Shown here: one piece after another, positions 36,908 to 45,359 of the stretch
How positions within the stretch are numbered: the first letter of the stretch is position 1
Layout: every line of letters begins with the position of its first letter
Assembly: GCF_018304825.1 (NCBI RefSeq)
Contig: NZ_CP072648.1
Coordinates: 479,501 to 543,500, forward strand
Source of the DNA: Chloracidobacterium validum
GTDB lineage: Bacteria; Acidobacteriota; Blastocatellia; Chloracidobacteriales; Chloracidobacteriaceae
Direction: 5' to 3'
Length of the DNA stretch: 64,000 nt
The notes under the pieces: model-generated
Databases searched by the model: none
What the model was told of the DNA's origin: nothing
Seen by the model: only the letters and a program-made list of their open reading frames with translations
Made by a program: the position numbers and the translations under genes

Positions 36908-38005
36908 ATGGAACTCGCTTCCATTGAAGAAGCCATTGCTGAGTTACAGGCCGGGCGCACCATCATCGTCGTGGATGACGAAGACCGGGAGAACGAAGGC
37001 GATCTCGTCTGTGCCGCGGAAAAAGTCACCCCAGACATCATCAACTTCATGGCGAAGTATGGTCGGGGGCTGATTTGTCTTTCCCTGACCGAGGAGCGTT
37101 GCGACGCCCTTGACCTCCCCTTGCAGGTGACAAACAACACCTCCGGCTTTGGCACGGCCTTTACGGTTTCGATTGAAGCGAAGCGCGGGGTCACGACCGG
37201 GATTTCGGCCGCCGACCGCGCCACGACGATCCTCACCGCCGTCAACCCGGCCACGCGCCCGGCGGACCTCGCCCGACCGGGGCATGTTTTCCCCTTGCGT
37301 GCGCGGCGTGGCGGCGTCCTAGTGCGTCCGGGGCAAACCGAAGCCAGTGTGGATTTGGCCCGCATGGCCGGGCTGACACCGGCTGGCGTCATTTGTGAAA
37401 TCATGAACGACGACGGGACGATGGCGAGACTGCCGCAGCTCATCGAATTTGCCCAACGACATGGGCTGAAAATCGTCTCGGTTGCCGATCTTATCCGCTA
37501 CCGCCTGGCCAACGAAATTCACGTGCGCTGCACGGCTGAAGCCGACGTGACGCTTCCATGTGGAAAATTTCGCGCCATGACCTTTCGGAGCGATATTACT
37601 GACGAAGTTCACCTAGCGTTGGTCATGGGGCAACCAGCCAGCCTGGATTCAGCTCTGGTCCGGGTTCATTCGCAAACGCTGCTGGGGGATGTGTTTGAGG
37701 TAGCAGGCGATGAGGCTGGTCACTGGCTTCGGTTGGCGCTCGACAAAATCGCCTCGGAAGGCGCTGGCGTGCTGCTCTATTTGCGGCAAAAACAAGCTGG
37801 AACCCACCTCGAAGAACACCTGCGCGCCATTGCCCGCGGGGAATCCATCATTCATGGGAACGTCCGCGACTATGGCACCGGTGCGCAAATTCTGCGCGCG
37901 CTAGGGCTGCACCGAATCCGGCTTCTGACCAACCATCCCCGGCGGCTGACAGCGCTGGAAGGCTTTGGGCTGGTCTTTTTAGACACGGTGCCGCTCGATG
38001 ATTGA
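36908..38005 (+). CDS. ribB: 3,4-dihydroxy-2-butanone 4-phosphate synthase fused to a degenerate GTP cyclohydrolase II domain
   Basis: ATG 36908 gives the canonical [10 protein letters not shown] start, with AGAGGA 5 bases before it (ATG 36893 is the longer option). Residues 1-205 are an intact Rib[58 protein letters not shown] and [15 protein letters not shown]. The C-half aligns with RibA, but the zinc site is gone: HSECLTG reads HSQTLLG and RCDCG reads GDEAG. GRxIGL reads QAGTHL, and about 17 residues before the RDY motif are missing. So riboflavin precursor synthesis from ribulose-5-phosphate is likely, GTP cyclohydrolase activity is not. Overlaps the next gene by 8 bases. Confidence 0.92.
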   Translation: MELASIEEAIAELQAGRTIIVVDDEDRENEGDLVCAAEKVTPDIINFMAKYGRGLICLSLTEERCDALDLPLQVTNNTSGFGTAFTVSIEAKRGVTTGISAADRATTILTAVNPATRPADLARPGHVFPLRARRGGVLVRPGQTEASVDLARMAGLTPAGVICEIMNDDGTMARLPQLIEFAQRHGLKIVSVADLIRYRLANEIHVRCTAEADVTLPCGKFRAMTFRSDITDEVHLALVMGQPASLDSALVRVHSQTLLGDVFEVAGDEAGHWLRLALDKIASEGAGVLLYLRQKQAGTHLEEHLRAIARGESIIHGNVRDYGTGAQILRALGLHRIRLLTNHPRRLTALEGFGLVFLDTVPLDD

Positions 38006-39230
38006 GCGACGGCGGTTGGCAACCATCGCTGGGCTGGTTGGCCTGGCCTGCGCAGTGCGGTTGGGCGTCCGATTGGCGCGTGGCGAAGCCACATTCTGGG
38101 AACAGAGTTACGGCTTTTATTTCGAGCTGGCCCAGAAACTTGTCCGTGAGCAGAGTTTTTGCCTGGATGCGGTGACGTGCGCCTATTGGACGCCCCTGTA
38201 TCCGGCATTTTTGGCGCTTGTTACCGCCGGCGAACGGAACTTTCTGGCAATTGCAATGGCGCAATCCCTGGTCGGTGGACTGACGACGTGGTGCGCCTAC
38301 GAACTGGCGCGGCTGTGGTTCGACGCGCGGGCAGGCTGGATGGCCGCCGGGCTGACGGCGCTTTATCCCTACTTCGTTGTCCATGACACGGCGCTGCAGG
38401 AGACCGGACTCTATACGGCAGCAACCGCGGCGGCGACCTTGGCCCTAGCCCGGATTCCAATCGCGCAACACCGGTTTCGTCAGGCCGGGCTGGCCGGGGC
38501 CTTAACGGGCCTGGCCATCCTTGTGCGCCCATCTCTGACGCCTTTCGTGCCGTTGGCGCTGGTGTGGTTGGGTCTGAGCTGTCAGGAACAGGCATCGCGC
38601 CGCTGGAAGCTGGTTGGCGGGTACGCGCTGGCATTGGCGCTCGTTTTGCTGCCGTGGATTGTCCGCAACGCCTTCGTTGTGGGACGACCGACACTGACGA
38701 CGCGCCTCGGGTATTCGCTGTGGGCTGCGCACAATCCCCACACGTTCACGCACTACCCAAGCGGGAGCATTGACCGCAGTACCGAAGCTGCCTGGGCCGC
38801 GATGACGTCGGATGAACTGGCCGCCGTCAGCCGGGCTGCCCTCCGTGAAACGTCCTTCGATGACTGGTTTCGGACACGGGCCTGGGCTTACATCCGCGCA
38901 CACCCGGACGTCGCTGCCTGGGGAGCGTGCCGAAAACTGGGCGCGGCGTTTTGGTGGCGACTGAATCCGCTCAAGGGCCCACGTGAACAATGGGTGTACG
39001 GCTTGTCCTACGGGTCGGTGATGCTGCTGGCCGGGATGGGCGTCTGGCAACTCGGACGCCGTAAGCAATGGCTTCCCATTTGGCTGTGCGGCGCGCATGT
39101 CGCGGCGTTCTGCTTGGTGACGGCCGTCTTTTGGGCACATACCAGCCACCGGAGCTACCTGGACGTGTACTTTATTGTCTTGGCTGGGGGGGCGTTGGCA
39201 TCAATCCGACGTGCTGTATCGCCCCGCTAA
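37998..39230 (+). CDS. Membrane glycosyltransferase-like protein (PMT/ArnT, GT-C type)
   Basis: 410 aa with about nine hydrophobic segments. The early [43 protein letters not shown] and [18 protein letters not shown] segments match the pattern of dolichyl-phosphate-mannose or ArnT-like glycosyltransferases that use polyprenyl-phosphate sugars. The expected catalytic acidic pair in the first periplasmic loop is not clear ([14 protein letters not shown]). It overlaps ribB by 8 bases, so it is co-translated with it, although no functional link is obvious. The acceptor is unknown. Confidence 0.8.
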   Translation: MIERRRLATIAGLVGLACAVRLGVRLARGEATFWEQSYGFYFELAQKLVREQSFCLDAVTCAYWTPLYPAFLALVTAGERNFLAIAMAQSLVGGLTTWCAYELARLWFDARAGWMAAGLTALYPYFVVHDTALQETGLYTAATAAATLALARIPIAQHRFRQAGLAGALTGLAILVRPSLTPFVPLALVWLGLSCQEQASRRWKLVGGYALALALVLLPWIVRNAFVVGRPTLTTRLGYSLWAAHNPHTFTHYPSGSIDRSTEAAWAAMTSDELAAVSRAALRETSFDDWFRTRAWAYIRAHPDVAAWGACRKLGAAFWWRLNPLKGPREQWVYGLSYGSVMLLAGMGVWQLGRRKQWLPIWLCGAHVAAFCLVTAVFWAHTSHRSYLDVYFIVLAGGALASIRRAVSPR

Positions 39231-39255
39231 GTCTTGGTTTTCGATGGACTCCCGT

Positions 39256-40308
39256 TCACAGAATGTCAGTCAAGAAACGGCGGATGTTCTCCACAGCCTG
39301 CCGGCAAGCTTCAAACGGTGCGTCACGGTGCGTCACCAAGCGGACCGTCGTGGGTGAGGCTGGGCCAGCTAGGACACCATAGGGCTTTAGCCGTTCACAA
39401 AACGCAGTCGCTGTAAGTCCGGTTTGCGTTACGTCGCACATCACGATGTTGGTTTCAACGCGGGTAATGTCAACGTGCAGTCTGGGGAGGTTGGCTAGTT
39501 CGGCGGCAAGCCAAGTAGCGTTGGCGTGGTCGGCGGCCAGGTATGCCGGGCCTTCCTCGAGTGCGACCAGCCCGGCAGCGGCCAACACGCCGGCCTGCCG
39601 CATCCCGCCACCGAACATCTTACGGACAACCCGCGCCCGTTCGATGAAGGCCTGTGTCCCAAAAATGAGCGATCCGGCAGGCGCACCCAGGCCTTTGGAA
39701 AGGCACACCATCACACTTGAAAATCCCTGCGCCAGTTCGGCGACCGTCCGTCCCAAGGTGACGGCCGCATTGAACAGGCGCGCCCCATCCAGATGCACCG
39801 GGAGGTTGCGCGCGGCAGCTTCGCGCAGAATCCGAGTCATTTCAGGCAGGTCGGCGACGGTTCCCCCATGCATATTGTGGGTATTTTCAAGGCAGATCAG
39901 CGCCGTTTGGGTGCGGTAGTACACGTTGGGTTGGATGGCCGCCGCAATGGCTTCCCAAGTGGGAAGCCCGCGTTCGCTAGGCACGAGGCGCGGCACAAGC
40001 CCCGACACGGCTGCCAGCGCGCCAAGCTCCCACTCGTAAACATGAGCGCGTGACTCGACGATGATTTCGCTTCCCGGTGGAGCATGCAAGCGTAGGCAAA
40101 TCTGGTTGCCCATAGTGCCGGTCGGAACAAACAGGGCTGCCTCGAAGCCAAGGAGCGCCGCCGCGCGCACCTGGAGTTCGTTGACAGTCGGGTCTTCGAG
40201 ATATACGTCATCCCCAACGGCAGCACGGTACATCGCCTCGCGCATGGCGGGCGACGGACGTGTCACCGTATCACTGCGTAAGTCAACCAGAGCGTTGGAA
40301 GGTGCCAT
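39256..40308 (-). CDS. ltaE: Low-specificity L-threonine aldolase
   Basis: PLP enzyme cleaving threonine to glycine and acetaldehyde. LVDLRSDTVTRPSPAMREAM, GDDVYLEDPTVNELQ, PTGTMGNQICLRLH, ENTHNMHGGTV, HLDGARLFNAAV and the PLP lysine in VCLSKGLGAPAGS are canonical. 350 aa is normal. Its ATG (complement of 40306-40308) shares the palindrome CATG with the ATG of the divergent alkyltransferase-like gene, so the promoters of both must lie inside the other's coding sequence or depend on upstream transcripts. Confidence 0.95.
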   Translation of the reverse strand: MAPSNALVDLRSDTVTRPSPAMREAMYRAAVGDDVYLEDPTVNELQVRAAALLGFEAALFVPTGTMGNQICLRLHAPPGSEIIVESRAHVYEWELGALAAVSGLVPRLVPSERGLPTWEAIAAAIQPNVYYRTQTALICLENTHNMHGGTVADLPEMTRILREAAARNLPVHLDGARLFNAAVTLGRTVAELAQGFSSVMVCLSKGLGAPAGSLIFGTQAFIERARVVRKMFGGGMRQAGVLAAAGLVALEEGPAYLAADHANATWLAAELANLPRLHVDITRVETNIVMCDVTQTGLTATAFCERLKPYGVLAGPASPTTVRLVTHRDAPFEACRQAVENIRRFLTDIL

Positions 40309-40669
40309 GAAGAGAAAGGCCTTACCGAGTTCAACGGATGAGATCAGCCCAACGTTACCACCGTTTGAGGCCGTTTATGCCGTGGTGCGGCAGATTCCAC
40401 CCGGTCGTGTCCTGACCTATGGTCAAATCTCACACCTGATCGGAGAACGGCTTTCGGCGCAGGGCGTCGGGTGGGCGCTGCAAGCTTGCGCGGCGCATCC
40501 CACGGCTGTTCCGTGGCACCGCGTGGTCAATGCGCGAGGTGGCGTCAGCACCGGCAAGTTGTCACTTCACTTGGCTAATGAGCAAGTGGCGCGACTTGAA
40601 AGCGAGGGTGTCGTCTTTCGGCAAGATGGAACGCTCGATCTCTCTGTCTATGGCTGGCTGCCCCGCTAG
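40307..40669 (+). CDS. Alkyltransferase-like protein (ATL; MGMT family lacking the active cysteine)
   Basis: 120 aa from ATG 40307, with GGAAGG about 5 bases upstream. It has the DNA-binding domain of O6-alkylguanine-DNA alkyltransferase: FEAVYAVVRQIPPGRVLTYGQISHLIG, GWALQACAAHP, and VPWHRVVNARGGVS. In true methyltransferases the motif is PCHRV; here the Cys is Trp (PWHRV), as in E. coli YbaZ and yeast Atl1. ATL proteins bind alkylated guanine and flag it for nucleotide excision repair rather than repairing it. The frame extends upstream to 40061 only as an antisense reading of ltaE. Confidence 0.92.
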   Translation: MKRKALPSSTDEISPTLPPFEAVYAVVRQIPPGRVLTYGQISHLIGERLSAQGVGWALQACAAHPTAVPWHRVVNARGGVSTGKLSLHLANEQVARLESEGVVFRQDGTLDLSVYGWLPR

Positions 40670-40871
40670 GTGGCCGGCAAAGGCTGAACTGCGTCCAGGA
40701 GGCGTCTTTGCGAGACCAAGCTGACGGTGACGGCTACGTACACCGCTGGGTCGGAAGTTGGACTACCCAATCTCCGCGCGTTTTTTATGATGGGTGTAAG
40801 GCTTCACGTCGCCTTGGCTGGTCAGTCCGCGATGTGGCCAAGCTTTGCTTACGTTTTGAGACTCTGTTGCC

Positions 40872-41417
40872 ATGCCGAAAATTTACGACATCGAGTACAC
40901 CCCTAACCCGGCAGCCCGAAAGATCGTGCTCAAAGAACCCATCACGGCACCGGGTGTTTCGCTCAGTTTTTCAAATCCACAAGATGCCGCGGCCCATCCT
41001 TTGGCGGAGGCACTCTTTGCTATTCCACATGTGAAAAGCGTCTTCATGATGGACCGTTTCATTACCATCAACAAAGATAATGAAGTGGAATGGGATGATC
41101 TGCTGCGCCAGGTGGCTATCCCGATTCGGGCGGCCGAACCCGTCACGGCCGGAAGCGCTCCAGCGGCGCCATCGGCCAAACGCGGAGAAAACCCAGACAT
41201 TGACCGTATCAATGACATACTTGATGCTCGGATTCGCCCTGGCCTCGCTGGCGATGGTGGCGGGTTGGAGGTGGTCAGTTACAGCGACAATACCTTGGCG
41301 GTGCGTTACCAGGGGGCCTGTGGGAGTTGCCCCAGTTCGATTTCGGGCACACTGTATGGCATTCAAAGCATCTTGCGTGACGAGTTCAACCCCGAACTAA
41401 CGGTGATTGCTGTCTAG
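40872..41417 (+). CDS. nfu: Nfu-type iron-sulfur cluster carrier protein
   Basis: 181 aa. The N-terminal domain ([18 protein letters not shown] ... [25 protein letters not shown]) is Nfu_N. A Pro/Ala linker leads to the NifU C-terminal domain [16 protein letters not shown] with the cluster-binding CGSC (Cys150, Cys153). It carries [4Fe-4S] clusters to client enzymes, particularly under stress. The 202-base region before it (40670-40871) holds no further gene. It stands alone, without isc or suf genes nearby. Confidence 0.94.
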   Translation: MPKIYDIEYTPNPAARKIVLKEPITAPGVSLSFSNPQDAAAHPLAEALFAIPHVKSVFMMDRFITINKDNEVEWDDLLRQVAIPIRAAEPVTAGSAPAAPSAKRGENPDIDRINDILDARIRPGLAGDGGGLEVVSYSDNTLAVRYQGACGSCPSSISGTLYGIQSILRDEFNPELTVIAV

Positions 41418-41474
41418 CGGACGGCTCGTATGAGCCGCCCGCTTGCTTGGCTGTTTGGCTTGAAGGGAGCTGCG

Positions 41475-42023
41475 TTAGCGTATTTGGTCGAGAACTTGGC
41501 AGACCAAACGGCTGCGCTCGGCGGACACACCGCCGCGGACGATGGTTGAAATCCGCCCCTGTCGGTCTATGACAATCATATTACAAACATCGCTTTGGCA
41601 GTGGTACATGTCGGCTACACTCCCGCCCCAGTCCAACAGAACGCTTTTCGGCGCACGACTCCGCAGTTGGCTACGGATGATCGGACGAATCGGGCTTGGC
41701 ACGCCACGGAGAATTGCGATGCCTTGGATTTCGATGCTGTCGCCATATCGCTGGTATAGCTCACGAACCCACGGTTCGATTTGCTCCGAGCCGCCCCGGT
41801 CGCCAAGCATGAGCACCAGCGGCTTGGTGGTCGGAAAGGCGATGGTGCGCGGACGGTTGTACTGATCGGTAAGGGTAAAGGACTGTGCTTGGACGCCAAC
41901 CAACCTATCGGCAGCTAGAACACCGATGTGTTGCCCAGGTAAGGGCGTGAGAAAAGAAGCCAAGGTGAAAAGTACAGTCAGAAGTGCCACGAGCCAAGGC
42001 CCGGCAGCCGCTCGGCGAATCAT
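41475..42023 (-). CDS. Secreted thioredoxin-fold protein of unknown function
   Basis: 182 aa with an N-terminal membrane or signal segment (WLVALLTVLFTLASFL). The body reads as a thioredoxin-like fold: VGVQAQSFTLTDQYNRPRTIAFPTTKPLVLMLGDRG, VRELYQRYGDSIEIQGIAIL and NMIVIDRQGRISTIVRGG. No CxxC follows the first strand, where a redox site would be; the two Cys (YHCQSDVC) come late and precede the MIVIDRQGRI strand. It may be a SCO/AhpC relative that has lost redox function or uses the later pair. No informative neighbour. Confidence 0.75.
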   Translation of the reverse strand: MIRRAAAGPWLVALLTVLFTLASFLTPLPGQHIGVLAADRLVGVQAQSFTLTDQYNRPRTIAFPTTKPLVLMLGDRGGSEQIEPWVRELYQRYGDSIEIQGIAILRGVPSPIRPIIRSQLRSRAPKSVLLDWGGSVADMYHCQSDVCNMIVIDRQGRISTIVRGGVSAERSRLVCQVLDQIR

Positions 42024-42191
42024 CGTAAAGCGTACCCTCCAATCTTTTTCTGGGATTAATGCCTAGGTTTCTGCTGACCTTGCGTGCCAGCATAGCGAAA
42101 ACCTACGCCCAGACAGTGAGCGTAAGCTTACGAAGGCATCTTTCGGGCTGGCGTTGCCTAAAGACCCACGGCGACCTGCCTGCCCGCTGCC

Positions 42192-43259
42192 TTACTTGGC
42201 TGTAGCCGTGATCTCAGGAGAGATAGAAAGCAGGTCGCGCAACATGGCGGCGGCCGTCCCAACTGGCCCGTCCTCCATGCTGAAGGCCGTGGTACGTCCG
42301 AAGATGTCACTCTGATAGACGATACCGGCTTCCTGCATGCCGAGCCGGGCCAGTGGGTGAGACGCCGGTACGGTCGTTGGGCGGACGCTCAAGGCATACC
42401 GCCCCCCGGTGCTCCGTTCCGCTTTCGCCAACAAAATCAGGTTGCCCCCTGCGTGACGAGCGCGATGGATGTCATCTGGCGTGACATGTGTGATGCCTTC
42501 AACCGCAATATCAGAAAGTCGGGTTGGCTGACGCAGGACGGCATTGGCCAGAATGAGGAGTTTATTGGCGGCGTCCCAGCCCTCGACATCGAGTGTGGGG
42601 TCGGGTTCGGCAATCCCGATACGTTGGGCCTCGGCAAGGGCCTCCGCATAGGTTTTGCCTTCACCCATCATCGTGAGCATGACCTGGGTTGTGCCGTTGA
42701 GAACGGCCTCAATCGTCGCAATTTCGCCGCCGGCTAGGTCACGCCAACCAAGGTTGACACTGGGCAGCGCACCGGCCACCGCGCCGCTGAAGCGCAAGCG
42801 TGGCGCATGCCGGTCGCCTGACCAATCGCTGAGCCGAGCTAGTTCATCAAAGGCCACGACCAGCGCCCCCTTGCTGGCCATGACGACGTGCGTGCCACGT
42901 TGTAGCGCGGCGCGGATCACATCCAACCCAGGTTGTCCGGTGTGAATGTCCGTGGGGGTCGCTTCAAACAGTACATCGGCAGCAAGCTGCTCAATAGCCG
43001 CCAGCGTGTCACTGGACTGGATGTCGCCGCCGACCAGTTGAATGACACCTTGTTTGGCGCGTTTGCAAGCCACAATGGCTGCCGGGTCAAGGCCTTGCGC
43101 ACAGGTGATGCACCCGGAGGCGTCGGCGACGGCGACAAACTGAAGGACAACGCCATACCGTTCGCGGAGCAACGCGGCTCGGTTGGGAAGTATCTCGAGA
43201 AACGTGCGACCGATATTGCCTAGTCCGGTCAACATGCAGCGAAGAATGCGTGTTTCCAT
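42192..43259 (-). CDS. hom: Homoserine dehydrogenase
   Basis: NAD(P)H-dependent reduction of aspartate semialdehyde to homoserine, for threonine and methionine. MLTGLGNIGRTFLEIL is the dinucleotide site, DVLFEATPTDIHTGQPGLDVI and HVVMASKGALVVAF follow, then the catalytic region AVLNGTTQVMLTMMGEGKTYAEALAEAQRIGIAEPDPTLDVEGWDAANKL. At 355 aa it is the short form without the C-terminal ACT domain, so it should lack the usual threonine feedback site. No aspartokinase or thrB/thrC is adjacent. Confidence 0.94.
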   Translation of the reverse strand: METRILRCMLTGLGNIGRTFLEILPNRAALLRERYGVVLQFVAVADASGCITCAQGLDPAAIVACKRAKQGVIQLVGGDIQSSDTLAAIEQLAADVLFEATPTDIHTGQPGLDVIRAALQRGTHVVMASKGALVVAFDELARLSDWSGDRHAPRLRFSGAVAGALPSVNLGWRDLAGGEIATIEAVLNGTTQVMLTMMGEGKTYAEALAEAQRIGIAEPDPTLDVEGWDAANKLLILANAVLRQPTRLSDIAVEGITHVTPDDIHRARHAGGNLILLAKAERSTGGRYALSVRPTTVPASHPLARLGMQEAGIVYQSDIFGRTTAFSMEDGPVGTAAAMLRDLLSISPEITATAK

Positions 43260-43327
43260 AGGATTTCTGACAAGCTTGCGATCTGGCGCGGTTGACTTTG
43301 GGGTAGCCTAGAGAGGCAAGCCGTGAA

Positions 43328-43356
43328 TTGACGTTTAGGATTTGGTTTGCTAGCTT
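43328..43356 (+). promoter_or_regulatory. Possible sigma-70 promoter for tRNA-Val(CAC)
   Basis: TTGACG (43328-43333), 17-base spacer, TAGCTT (43351-43356). Transcription would begin near 43363, about 25 bases before the tRNA. The -35 box is good and the -10 box is weak. Confidence 0.4.
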
Positions 43357-43387
43357 ACCTTGCCCTAATGATTTGGAAGAGGCAAGC

Positions 43388-43464
<77 letters not shown>

Positions 43465-43887
43465 TTTCTGTTACGTCTGACGATCCTCTGCCGGCCCCGG
43501 GATCAAGTATGTGAACCGTGGCCTTACCATAGCAGACCATCTCGGCCAGGAAAAAAGCAATAGAGCCGGGTGTTAGCCATTGCCCCATCTGAGCACGTCG
43601 CTGGGAATCCAAGTGAGCAAAGGCTTGTACGCGGTGTTATTGAGCGCCAGTCGGAACGACACCCCTCCGCGAGCCGGAACATAGAGGTTTCGTTTCTTCA
43701 GCGCATTGGCCCTGCTTACGGGGTTCCTCACCTAAGCCGGCTGACATCTTTGGAGAACTCGCGCTAACTGGAGCACTTGTGTTTGTTGTGCAAACCCGCT
43801 ATGCCATGAACCGGCGCTTGCGGTGCGTCGGGTAGAGCGCCGACAAGTTGGCAGCGAGCTGAGACTGCGGTAATTCTGAAACCATTG
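43465..43887. other. Non-coding stretch between tRNA-Val and the ECF sigma operon
   Basis: About 420 bases without a convincing gene. Short frames here lack ribosome sites and family similarity. The antisense frame entering the tRNA (ending GLEPVTPRV) is the familiar translated-tRNA artefact. It could hold a small RNA, but no terminator-like structure was found to support one. Confidence 0.5.
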
Positions 43888-43912
43888 GGAACTTTAGATG
43901 AACGAGCGCGTT
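43888..43912 (+). promoter_or_regulatory. ECF-type promoter upstream of the sigma factor gene
   Basis: GGAAC (43888-43892), 16-base spacer, CGTT (43909-43912): the common ECF pattern GGAAC-N16-CGTT. Transcription would start near 43919, about 68 bases before the sigma gene ATG. ECF factors usually transcribe their own operon, so autoregulation is likely. Confidence 0.6.
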
Positions 43913-43986
43913 TAACATGGTCAAACTGCGCCATTGTGCGTTGCCTTGTATCAAGTGGCGACCTTTCGCGCGAGGAAAGAGTGTCA

Positions 43987-44631
43987 ATGTCTCGTCTGAT
44001 GAGTAGCGCCCTAGACTATCCCTTGCCAATTGAGATTCAACGAGTCGTGACGGTAGATGCCGCCAGCGACCATGAACTGATTGCGGCAGTGCAGGCCGGG
44101 GATGAATATGCTTTTCAAGAAATCGTCCGACGCTACCGAAATCCCATCACGAACTTTATCTTTCGGATGCTCGATGACTATGACCGGGCCGTAGAGTTGG
44201 CGCAGGAAACCTTTCTGCGGGTGTATGCCAATGCGGCGCGCTATCGGGCGACGTTTCATTTTTCCACCTACATCTACCGGATTGCGACCAACTTGGCGAT
44301 CAGCGAGTTGCGGCAACGTCGGCGTCGTAAGCTGGTTTCACTCTTTACACCCTGGGCGCGTCACGATGATGAGGAAGAGTCTCCACTTGATATTCCTGAT
44401 GAGCGCCCCTTGCAGGATAGCGACCTGATTGAACGTGAACGTCGGACTGCTGTGGCGCGCGCCATTCAAACCTTGCCGGAGAAGTACCGCGCAGCACTCG
44501 TGCTGCGCGATGTCGAGGGGCTGAGCTATGACGAGATAGCCGGCATCTTGAAGATTTCCGAAGGAACCGTGAAGTCACGCATCAACCGGGCCCGTGGGTT
44601 GCTGCGTGATAAGTTGCGCGCCTACCTATGA
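43987..44631 (+). CDS. ECF-family RNA polymerase sigma factor (RpoE-like)
   Basis: 214 aa. Region 2: DHELIAAVQAGDEYAFQEIVRRYRNPITNFIFRMLDDYDRAVELAQETFLRVY ... FSTYIYRIATNLA. Region 4: AIQTLPEKYRAALVLRDVEGLSYDEIAGILKISEGTVKSRINRARGLLRDKL. ATG 43987 is chosen, with GAGGAAAG upstream; the frame extends to 43885, but that part overlaps the predicted promoter. The gene is followed by an anti-sigma factor (31-base gap) and an HtrA-like PDZ protein, an arrangement that parallels RpoE-RseA with its periplasmic partners. Confidence 0.95.
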   Translation: MSRLMSSALDYPLPIEIQRVVTVDAASDHELIAAVQAGDEYAFQEIVRRYRNPITNFIFRMLDDYDRAVELAQETFLRVYANAARYRATFHFSTYIYRIATNLAISELRQRRRRKLVSLFTPWARHDDEEESPLDIPDERPLQDSDLIERERRTAVARAIQTLPEKYRAALVLRDVEGLSYDEIAGILKISEGTVKSRINRARGLLRDKLRAYL

Positions 44632-44662
44632 GTTACGTGCCGGGCCGCCAGGAGTGATCGTT

Positions 44663-45343
44663 ATGGCAAAGTGCCAAGTGATCCGTCGTCAACTAGAAGC
44701 CGTCGAACATGAACCTGATGCTCACTTGCCGGCCGAAGTCGGAGAACACCTCGACCAGTGTGTTCACTGCCGGGCCTATGTGGTGCAGATGCAAACCTTA
44801 CGAACACTTTTGTCCGAGCAACCACGGGTGATGCCACCGGCGACGTTCGATGCTGAAATCCGCTTGCGCTTGGGCCGCGAAGCCCATCGTTTTCGGGAAC
44901 CTTTTTTGGCGTGGATTCCAACGCCTGCCTTGGCTGTCTTGGCAGTGGCCGTTGTCGTGACCAGCGCACTGGCCGTTCGTTCATCCATGCAAATGGTTTT
45001 GCAGTCTCCACCCACCGTGGCCGAGGCGGTTGCCCTCCCGACCCTGCCTGAACGAGCGCTGGCCACCGCACTCAGCGTTCAGCTTGCCAGTAGCTTGCCT
45101 CCGGCACCGATATCCACTGCTACCCCCCGGATGACCTTGACGCCTTCCCGCTTGGGTCGGGCTACCTCCACGACGACCCGCCGGACCGGACCCGCGGCTG
45201 ACGCGAATGGGGTGGTCGTCCTGTGGCGCGGACGCACGGGTGAGCGGGTCATGCGCTTGCCATCCGTCGTCTATGGCGTGCAACCGGTGCTGGAGCGCCG
45301 TTCCGCGGCCGAGGGAGAGTCATCTGACAACTCCGTGTTTTAG
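44663..45343 (+). CDS. Zinc-binding anti-sigma factor (ZAS/RseA-like), single membrane span
   Basis: 226 aa from ATG 44663 (AGGAG 8 bases upstream). The N-terminal domain has the zinc motif His29-x3-Cys33-x2-Cys36 in GEHLDQCVHCRAYV, followed by a helix that would clamp the sigma factor. One hydrophobic span (ALAVLAVAVVVTSALAV, about 92-108) separates it from a Thr/Pro/Ser-rich periplasmic tail. It presumably holds the upstream sigma factor inactive until a signal arrives. No conserved site for regulated proteolysis can be read. Confidence 0.9.
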   Translation: MAKCQVIRRQLEAVEHEPDAHLPAEVGEHLDQCVHCRAYVVQMQTLRTLLSEQPRVMPPATFDAEIRLRLGREAHRFREPFLAWIPTPALAVLAVAVVVTSALAVRSSMQMVLQSPPTVAEAVALPTLPERALATALSVQLASSLPPAPISTATPRMTLTPSRLGRATSTTTRRTGPAADANGVVVLWRGRTGERVMRLPSVVYGVQPVLERRSAAEGESSDNSVF

Positions 45344-45359
45344 GGTGTCCCAAAACACT

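Noticed and set aside
43893-43926. RpoE-type promoter GGAACTT...GTCAAA
   Set aside because: Spacing of 25 bases is too long for the E. coli sigma-E consensus; the GGAAC-N16-CGTT reading fits better.
45207-45359. Upstream extension of the PDZ protein frame
   Set aside because: Overlaps the anti-sigma gene in another frame and lacks signal-peptide character.
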